DNA of 64,000 nt from Bacillota bacterium (lineage in GTDB: Bacteria; Bacillota; UBA4882; UBA8346). The notes under the pieces were generated by a model. It was not told where the DNA came from. It saw only the letters and a list, made by a program, of their open reading frames with translations, and ran no database searches. This document shows, one piece after another, positions 59,310 through 64,000 of this stretch (the stretch's first letter is position 1; each line of letters begins with the position of its first letter). The stretch is from contig JAEZFP010000070.1 in the NCBI GenBank assembly GCA_023417475.1, positions 1 to 64,000 of the forward strand, in the 5' to 3' direction. The translations under genes were made by a program, and so were the position numbers.

Positions 59310-61139
59310 TCAAGGGTTTTCTTGCCAAAGATCTTTGGTCTCATCAATCTCGATCCCGGCGGAGCGGATTAAGAACAATGCATTGCGCGTGGTGGACACG
59401 CCCGGCCGCAAGCGGTAATCGAATAAAATCTGGCCGTTTTGATATCGCTCTTGAAAATGAAAATTTTTAATCCGTCCGTGCGAACTCTTTTCCAGTTCCG
59501 CCAGTTCCAAATCATGGGTTGAAACCAGTCCGGACGCGCCGGAACGACTCAGTTTCGTAATCAATACCCGCGCGCCGGCATGACGATCCAACGAATTGGT
59601 GCCCCGAAAGATCTCATCCAACAAGAAAAAGACCGTTTTTCCGGCTTTGGTCGCATCGACAATTTGTTTGATCCGTAAAATTTCCGCGTAAAAACTTGAG
59701 ATATTCCGGGTCAGCTGATCGCTAATCCGCATACACGTATAGAGCTCCGCCAGCGTACAACGGAGCGAACCCGCGCAAACCGGCGCTCCGGCATACGCCA
59801 GCACCAAATTGATCCCGGCAGTCCGTAGGTAGGTACTTTTGCCGGACATGTTCGAGCCGGTGATCAACAGGGCTTCGCCCGGGGTGCGGATCAGCAAATC
59901 ATTACCGACGCGTTGTTCCGGGAGTAACGGATGGCCCAAATTAACTCCGTGATAAACCGGCCCGGTTTCAGCAACGCTCGGAATTGCCCACTCGGGATGA
60001 TCGTGACCCACTACCGCCAAGGAGCTTAACGCTTCCAGTTCGCCCAAAACTTCCAGCCAACCTGCCAAATGGCTGCCCGCTTGTTCCTTCCAATCTTCCA
60101 AAGCAAACAAACAATGATAATCCCATAACGTAATCAAGTTCAACACAAAATGAAAAGCGTTATGGCGGTTGGACATGGCATCGGCAATCCGCGCCAAACC
60201 GGCGATCTGCTGATGGGCCGCTTTCCCCCGGACCTGAAGTTCAGCGCGTAAATGCCGAGTCAACGAAGCGCGAAACGGTCGGTTCTCCAGTCGCGCAAAT
60301 AACCGTCCCAACCCCTGAAGCTGGCGTTGATAGGGAGCGACCTTGGCCATGATCAGTTCCCGCTCCGGCCCCCGGTAATACAAAATGCCAAAGTGAATCA
60401 CCAATAAACCCACCAACCAACCGGCGGGCAATTTGAGAATGAATGTCGCCGCCGCCCAGATTAACGTGAAAACCGGTAGCAAACGCAGGGCCAATCGCGT
60501 CCAAGCCGAATGGAAAAACCGCTGCGATTCGGCCGCCCATTGAATTAGGGCGGCGGGCTCTTTCGCAACCTCGGCAATTAACCTTGCCTCAGCCTGAAAA
60601 CGCTGCCGCCACCATAAAAGACCGGCCAATTCCGACACTGCCGCTTGGCGTTGCTGGATTGTTGCGATTGATTCCGGTGTAACGGATAAAATCGCCGCCA
60701 AGCGGCGCCGACCGATGCAAGTGTGGGCGCAATTGATCCATTGGAACAGCGAATTGGCGCCAAAAATATCCAAATCCGCCGTAAACGGGTGCTGCGTGTC
60801 TCCAAAATCAGCTCCGGTATCTTTGAAATTTTGCCACTCGCCGTTTAGTCGTTGGAGCGCTTCCCGGTTGATTTGAATCAGCGCGTCGAAATACCGGAGA
60901 CGCTTCAGCTGTTTGACTTGGCGGATGTCTGCAAAAATGAACAGGAAAACCCCCAAACTGCCAATTCCGAAACTCATCGGGATGTGCTGCCAATAAATGC
61001 TGCCGCTGAGCAAGAGCAATCCGCACCAAAAAACGCCAAGCTTCAACCGATAATAGGTTGTAAACTGGGCTTGGCTTTGATCCAGCTTTCTTTGAAAGAC
61101 TCGGATCCGATGTTCATAGCGCTTTAGGCGATTCGCCAT
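59310..61139 (-). CDS. Membrane-anchored MutS-family ATPase
   Basis: A 609-residue protein. N-terminal hydrophobic helices (about 30-50, 55-70) and a second pair (about 215-250) place it in the membrane. The C-terminal MutS domain V has Walker A TGSNMSGKSTYLRT, the Walker B region FFLLDEIFRGTNSLDR and ISTHD-like SGLVSTHDLELAEL. The mismatch-recognition domain of MutS is missing, so it is not a standard repair protein. Such membrane MutS relatives are widespread and of unknown function. Confidence 0.88.
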   Translation of the reverse strand: MANRLKRYEHRIRVFQRKLDQSQAQFTTYYRLKLGVFWCGLLLLSGSIYWQHIPMSFGIGSLGVFLFIFADIRQVKQLKRLRYFDALIQINREALQRLNGEWQNFKDTGADFGDTQHPFTADLDIFGANSLFQWINCAHTCIGRRRLAAILSVTPESIATIQQRQAAVSELAGLLWWRQRFQAEARLIAEVAKEPAALIQWAAESQRFFHSAWTRLALRLLPVFTLIWAAATFILKLPAGWLVGLLVIHFGILYYRGPERELIMAKVAPYQRQLQGLGRLFARLENRPFRASLTRHLRAELQVRGKAAHQQIAGLARIADAMSNRHNAFHFVLNLITLWDYHCLFALEDWKEQAGSHLAGWLEVLGELEALSSLAVVGHDHPEWAIPSVAETGPVYHGVNLGHPLLPEQRVGNDLLIRTPGEALLITGSNMSGKSTYLRTAGINLVLAYAGAPVCAGSLRCTLAELYTCMRISDQLTRNISSFYAEILRIKQIVDATKAGKTVFFLLDEIFRGTNSLDRHAGARVLITKLSRSGASGLVSTHDLELAELEKSSHGRIKNFHFQERYQNGQILFDYRLRPGVSTTRNALFLIRSAGIEIDETKDLWQENP

Positions 61140-61389
61140 ACTTCCACCTCAACCTGCCGTAATTGTTTATTTTATAAAAGCCAACGATGTCGGGGGCTTT
61201 TTCCAAGCTTGTTCAGATTTTCCGCTAATTAACCGCCCGAGGTATGGCGATCTTGTCCGAACCATGCAAGGCTTTTCTTGCTATTTGCGCCGGTTTATGC
61301 TACATTAAGTTTAAAATCAATTCCATCCATGTTGATTGGTATTAAAGGTTTGTTTGAATACGGAAATATCAGAAAGAGGATTTTAATTC

Positions 61390-61824
61390 ATGCAAATATC
61401 TACTAGAGGACGTTATGGTCTCCGGGCAATGGTCGACTTAGCCATGCATAATCAAGAAGGTCCCCTGGCGTTACGAGTGATCGCGGAACGTCAGGAAATT
61501 TCCGAATCATACTTGGAACAAGTATTTACGAGTCTACGTAAAGCAAGTTTAGTCCGGGCCTCGCGTGGCGCCCAAGGCGGATATGAACTCGTCCGGCTCG
61601 CCAAAGATATCACCGTGGGTGATGTATTGCGGGCTTTGGAAGGTCCCATCGCTCCGGTGCTCTGTGTTGAAAACGAACAATGCGACCGTGAAAAACATTG
61701 TATAACCCGTTGGTTTTGGCAGGATCTCAAAGAAGTGATCGATACCTTCCTTGATGCGACAACACTGCAGGATTTGGCCGACCGCGCCTTAAGCGGCGAT
61801 GTCAATGTGATGTACTATATATAA
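61390..61824 (+). CDS. Rrf2 family regulator, IscR-like cysteines
   Basis: A 144-residue regulator: N-terminal winged helix (STRGRYGLRAMVDLAMH, ESYLEQVFTSLRKASLV, RGAQGGYELVR) and three Cys at 92, 98 and 104 (LCVENEQCDREKHC), the same positions as the [2Fe-2S] ligands of IscR. It likely senses iron-sulfur or cysteine status. It diverges from the MutS-like gene and is followed by MITE copy 3 inside its terminator. Its targets may include cysteine or methionine genes; the nearby met genes make this attractive but unproven. Confidence 0.9.
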   Translation: MQISTRGRYGLRAMVDLAMHNQEGPLALRVIAERQEISESYLEQVFTSLRKASLVRASRGAQGGYELVRLAKDITVGDVLRALEGPIAPVLCVENEQCDREKHCITRWFWQDLKEVIDTFLDATTLQDLADRALSGDVNVMYYI

Positions 61825-61881
61825 AACGTAATACCCAACCAGAAATTCCAGATCTGGAAAATTAGTTTACGCAAATAAACC

Positions 61882-62037
61882 AAAAAGTTCGGGTTATGCC
61901 AAGCCGCTGAAAAACCTCCGCTCTGAAGGATTGACCTACAATAGCTAGTGAGTAACTTGTTTAGGCTATCAATATATTGTAGGTCAATATTATTTCGAGC
62001 AGTTTTTCAGTGGCCTAGGGTTTGCCCCGAACTTTTT
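61882..62037. terminator. Terminator hairpin split by MITE copy 3
   Basis: Outer arms AAAAAGTTCGGG (61882-61893) and CCCGAACTTTTT (62026-62037) form a 12-bp stem with A- and T-runs. The element at 61901-62017 sits in what would be the loop. It separates convergent rrf2 and metA. Confidence 0.75.
61901..62017. mobile_element. MITE-like element, copy 3
   Basis: About 117 bp with ends AAGCCGCTGAAAAACC and GTTTTTCAGTGGCCT and the best inner palindrome: ATTGACCTACAATA/TATTGTAGGTCAAT. Flanked by GGGTTATGCC (61891-61900) and GGGTTTGCC (62018-62026), an imperfect target duplication. No coding capacity. Confidence 0.82.
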
Positions 62038-62071
62038 CGTTTGGAAAAAGATTCTTAACTCACTAGCCCAG

Positions 62072-62989
62072 CTACTTTATATCATTAATGTCAAATGGGG
62101 TTTCTTGATAGACATAATAGTTAAGCCAGTTGGCAAAGAGCAGATTGGCGTGACCGCGCCATCGCACAACCGGGGTTTGGGTCGGATCGTCATTCGGGTA
62201 ATAATTACAGGGAATATGCATCGGCATTCCTTTCGCGATATCGCGGTCATATTCCCATTTCAGTGTTAGCGGATCATACTCCGAATGACCTGTGACAAAA
62301 ACGTGACGCCCGTCTTTACTGGCGACGATATAGATGCCCGCCTCAGGCGACTCGGCTAAAATCTCCAACTCCGGAACTTTGTCAATATCCGCCCGGCGCA
62401 CTTCGGTATGGCGGGAATGGGGCGCCAGAAAACAGTCGTCAAAGCCCCGCAACAACTTCACATACTGTTTATTGAGAGAATGATTGAAGACCCCGAACAC
62501 TTTTTTATCCAACGCGTATTTGGGGATTCCATAATGGTGATATAAACCGGCTTGCGCCGCCCAGCAAATGTGCATGGTTGAAAAGACGTTATGTTTTGAC
62601 CAATCCATGATCTCCGTCAATTCCCGCCAGTAATTGACCGCTTCGAACTCCAACTGTTCAACCGGCGCCCCGGTGATGATCATGCCGTCAAATTTTTGGT
62701 CGCGCACTTCCCGAAATGTCTGATAAAAAGTGGCCAGATGTTCAGCGGAGGTATTTTTGGATTCGTGACTCTCCGGGTGCAACAGGACAATCTCGAGTTG
62801 TAACGAAAAATTACCGACCAGCCGCAGCAATTGAGTTTCCGTGACGATTTTGGTCGGCATCAGGTTTAATATGGCAATCCGTAACGGTCGAATATCCTGG
62901 TGAAACGCGCGTTCTTCACTCATAATAAAAATGTTCTCTTGGGTTAACGTTTCTGCTGCGGGTAGATTGTTCGGGATCTTAATGGGCAT
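62072..62989 (-). CDS. metA: Homoserine O-acetyltransferase (MetA family)
   Basis: A 305-residue MetA-family enzyme that acylates homoserine. Catalytic residues are at canonical numbers: Lys47 (MPTKIVTE), Cys142 (MHICWAAQ). Residue 111 is Glu (GAPVEQLEF), which in this family marks acetyl-CoA use, whereas Gly gives succinyl-CoA use. So it probably makes O-acetylhomoserine for the MetY-type enzyme at the window end. The ATG at 62989 has GGAGG 8 bases upstream. A SAM-I riboswitch controls it. Confidence 0.95.
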   Translation of the reverse strand: MPIKIPNNLPAAETLTQENIFIMSEERAFHQDIRPLRIAILNLMPTKIVTETQLLRLVGNFSLQLEIVLLHPESHESKNTSAEHLATFYQTFREVRDQKFDGMIITGAPVEQLEFEAVNYWRELTEIMDWSKHNVFSTMHICWAAQAGLYHHYGIPKYALDKKVFGVFNHSLNKQYVKLLRGFDDCFLAPHSRHTEVRRADIDKVPELEILAESPEAGIYIVASKDGRHVFVTGHSEYDPLTLKWEYDRDIAKGMPMHIPCNYYPNDDPTQTPVVRWRGHANLLFANWLNYYVYQETPFDINDIK

Positions 62990-63026
62990 TTGCAAAACCT
63001 CCAATGTAATTTTGATAAATTAAAAA

Positions 63027-63051
63027 CAAAAACTCTTCCGAAAGGAAGAGT
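63027..63051 (-). terminator. Riboswitch terminator of metA
   Basis: Stem ACTCTTCC/GGAAGAGT and T-run on the minus strand, between the SAM-I aptamer and the metA start. It is the expression platform. Confidence 0.85.
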
Positions 63052-63070
63052 GGCTTTAGTTTGTACTCAT

Positions 63071-63178
63071 TCCTCTCATCTCTCAGGGTTTCCCCTGTAG
63101 GAATTAGCACCGCCGCGAAAATTCGCCGGTTGCCGAGGGATCATCGGGCCTTTCCCTTCCCCTCTCTTGATAAGAGCT
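63071..63178 (-). promoter_or_regulatory. SAM-I riboswitch of metA
   Basis: Minus-strand features of the S-box aptamer: CTCTTATCAAGAGAGG at the 5' side (63161-63176), GGCCCGATGATCCC, CGGCAACC, GGTGCTAATTCC and closing GATGAGAG (63073-63080). High SAM should favour the terminator and stop metA expression. Confidence 0.95.
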
Positions 63179-63356
63179 GATTAATATTCTATTATTGACT
63201 ACCCGCGCGTTAATTATTAGAAAAACGCGTCAGTCGATATTGATATTTATTATAAAAAAAGACGGGCTTTTCGTCAAGTAAATAAACCCCTTCGTTGCCT
63301 TGATTTTACAAATATTTAAACGCAAAAAAATTCAACCAATGTAACCAAATTTTCTC

Positions 63357-63385
63357 TTGACACCCATCCCGCTCTATATTATAGT
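63357..63385 (+). promoter_or_regulatory. Promoter of metY
   Basis: TTGACA (63357-63362) and TATAGT (63380-63385) with a 17-bp spacer, 50 bp before the SAM-I aptamer. Confidence 0.8.
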
Positions 63386-63434
63386 ATTGATAAACATTTT
63401 CCATTAAACAAATCGGAATTGCATATTTTCAATC

Positions 63435-63543
63435 ACCTTATCCAGAGAGGTTGAGGGACTGGCCCAATGAAACCTCGGCAACCAACAGTATAACTGTCTT
63501 TGGTGCCAACTCCAGCGAACCGATTTGATTCGGAAGATAAGGG
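63435..63543 (+). promoter_or_regulatory. SAM-I riboswitch of metY
   Basis: S-box aptamer: CTTATCCAGAGAGG (63437-63450), GAGGGACTGGCCCAATGAA, CTCGGCAACC, GGTGCCAACTCC, closing GATAAG (63536-63541). The 3' arm AAGGGG can pair with CCCCTT of the terminator that follows, the usual on/off layout. Confidence 0.96.
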
Positions 63544-63555
63544 GCGTTTTTAATA

Positions 63556-63575
63556 CCCCTTGTAAGGGGTTTTTT
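63556..63575 (+). terminator. Riboswitch terminator of metY
   Basis: CCCCTTGTAAGGGG stem followed by TTTTTT, 44 bp before the metY start. Confidence 0.88.
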
Positions 63576-63619
63576 CGTATCAGCCCCAAATCATTAAAAA
63601 AATTTAAGGAGGCTTTACA

Positions 63620-64000
63620 ATGGCAGACCAATATCAGTTAGAGACCCTGGTAGTCCATGCCGGTCAAGAACCGGATCCGGTGACTGGTTCGCGGGCGGTT
63701 CCAATCCATCAAACCTCATCCTATCAATTCAAAGACACCGACCATGCCGCAAATCTCTTTGGCCTGAAAGAGTTCGGCAATATTTATACCCGCTTAATGA
63801 ATCCCACCACCGATGTGTTTGAGAAGCGGGTCGCCGCTCTCGACGGCGGGGTTGGCGCTTTGGCGGTAGCCTCCGGCCAATCGGCAATCACCTTAGCGCT
63901 TTTAAACATTGTGCAAGCCGGAGATGAAATTGTTTCCGGCGACAACCTGTATGGCGGGACTTATAATTTATTCCATTACACCTTTGCCAGACTCGGTATT
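63620..64000 (+). CDS. metY: O-acetylhomoserine sulfhydrylase (MetY-like), 5' part
   Basis: The first 127 codons of a PLP-dependent Cys/Met metabolism enzyme, cut by the window end. Seen: TLVVHAGQEPDPVTGSRAVP, PIHQTSSYQF, YTRLMNPTTDVFEKRVAAL, ASGQSAITLAL and GDNLYGGTYNLF. The pattern fits O-acetylhomoserine sulfhydrylase, which makes homocysteine or methionine, rather than cystathionine synthase. The ATG at 63620 has AAGGAGG upstream. It pairs with the acetyl-type MetA, and both are under SAM-I control. Confidence 0.92.
   Translation, partial: MADQYQLETLVVHAGQEPDPVTGSRAVPIHQTSSYQFKDTDHAANLFGLKEFGNIYTRLMNPTTDVFEKRVAALDGGVGALAVASGQSAITLALLNIVQAGDEIVSGDNLYGGTYNLFHYTFARLGI

Noticed and set aside
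59106..59372. Plus-strand frames opposite alkD and the mutS-like gene
   Set aside because: Shadows of the minus-strand genes; rich in Phe/Ser/Pro as expected for antisense.

Overview
The window looks like chromosome of an anaerobic, spore-forming Bacillota with signs of a two-membrane envelope. Evidence for sporulation is a cotJABC operon. Evidence for hydrogen-evolving fermentation is a HydABC-type [FeFe] hydrogenase behind near-perfect Rex operators. Evidence for an outer membrane is a GspG-type type II secretion (T2SS) operon plus a small predicted beta-barrel protein; an SLH-domain surface protein is also present. A deep-branching Hydrogenispora/Limnochordia-like lineage would fit, but that placement is inference.

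Layout. 1-125 is the 5' end of a group IIC intron sitting behind an intrinsic terminator. 0.1-7.4 kb: HAD phosphatase and GNAT acetyltransferase, a DUF4139 protein, a polysaccharide deacetylase, two tandem FMN-type glutamate-synthase-like proteins and an OsmC protein. 7.4-7.9 kb is a gene-free island holding six 42-bp repeats, each with a perfect DnaA box. 7.9-10.7 kb: cotJABC and small unknown genes. 10.8-19.1 kb: a T2SS operon (gspE-F-G-H-I-J-K-L-M-C in transcription order) without secretin or prepilin peptidase. 19.4-27.3 kb: a beta-barrel protein, then the isoprenoid/nuclease cluster xseA-xseB-prenyl synthase-PAP2-like-OLE RNA-oapA-dxs-yhhQ. The OLE RNA (about 609 nt) has its own promoter. 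27.5-34.6 kb: ECF sigma/anti-sigma pair, SLH protein, GreA-like protein behind a likely attenuator, amidohydrolase, P-loop kinase, a 21-bp repeat array, LysE exporter and Lrp regulator. 34.7-45.8 kb: one chemosensory operon (cheA, MCP, cheW, cheR, cheB, hybrid kinase, response regulator). 46-51 kb: ybaK and hydCBA. 51.3-53.4 kb: pncA-pncB for NAD salvage. 53.4-61.8 kb: small membrane proteins, a second 21-bp array, glycerol-1-phosphate dehydrogenase, an orphan contractile-sheath protein, AlkD, a membrane-anchored MutS-family ATPase and an Rrf2 regulator. 62-64 kb: divergent metA and metY, each behind its own SAM-I riboswitch.

Themes. (i) Three unrelated intergenic arrays are built on 21- or 42-bp units (2 or 4 DNA turns), one of them carrying phased DnaA boxes. 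(ii) A MITE-like element of about 120 bp occurs three times with likely target duplications; all three copies, and the group IIC intron, lie in or beside terminator-type hairpins. (iii) Redox and methionine regulation is readable directly from the DNA (Rex sites, SAM-I riboswitches). The best leads for something undescribed are the phased DnaA-box array with the wider 21-bp repeat class, and the terminator-associated element family.
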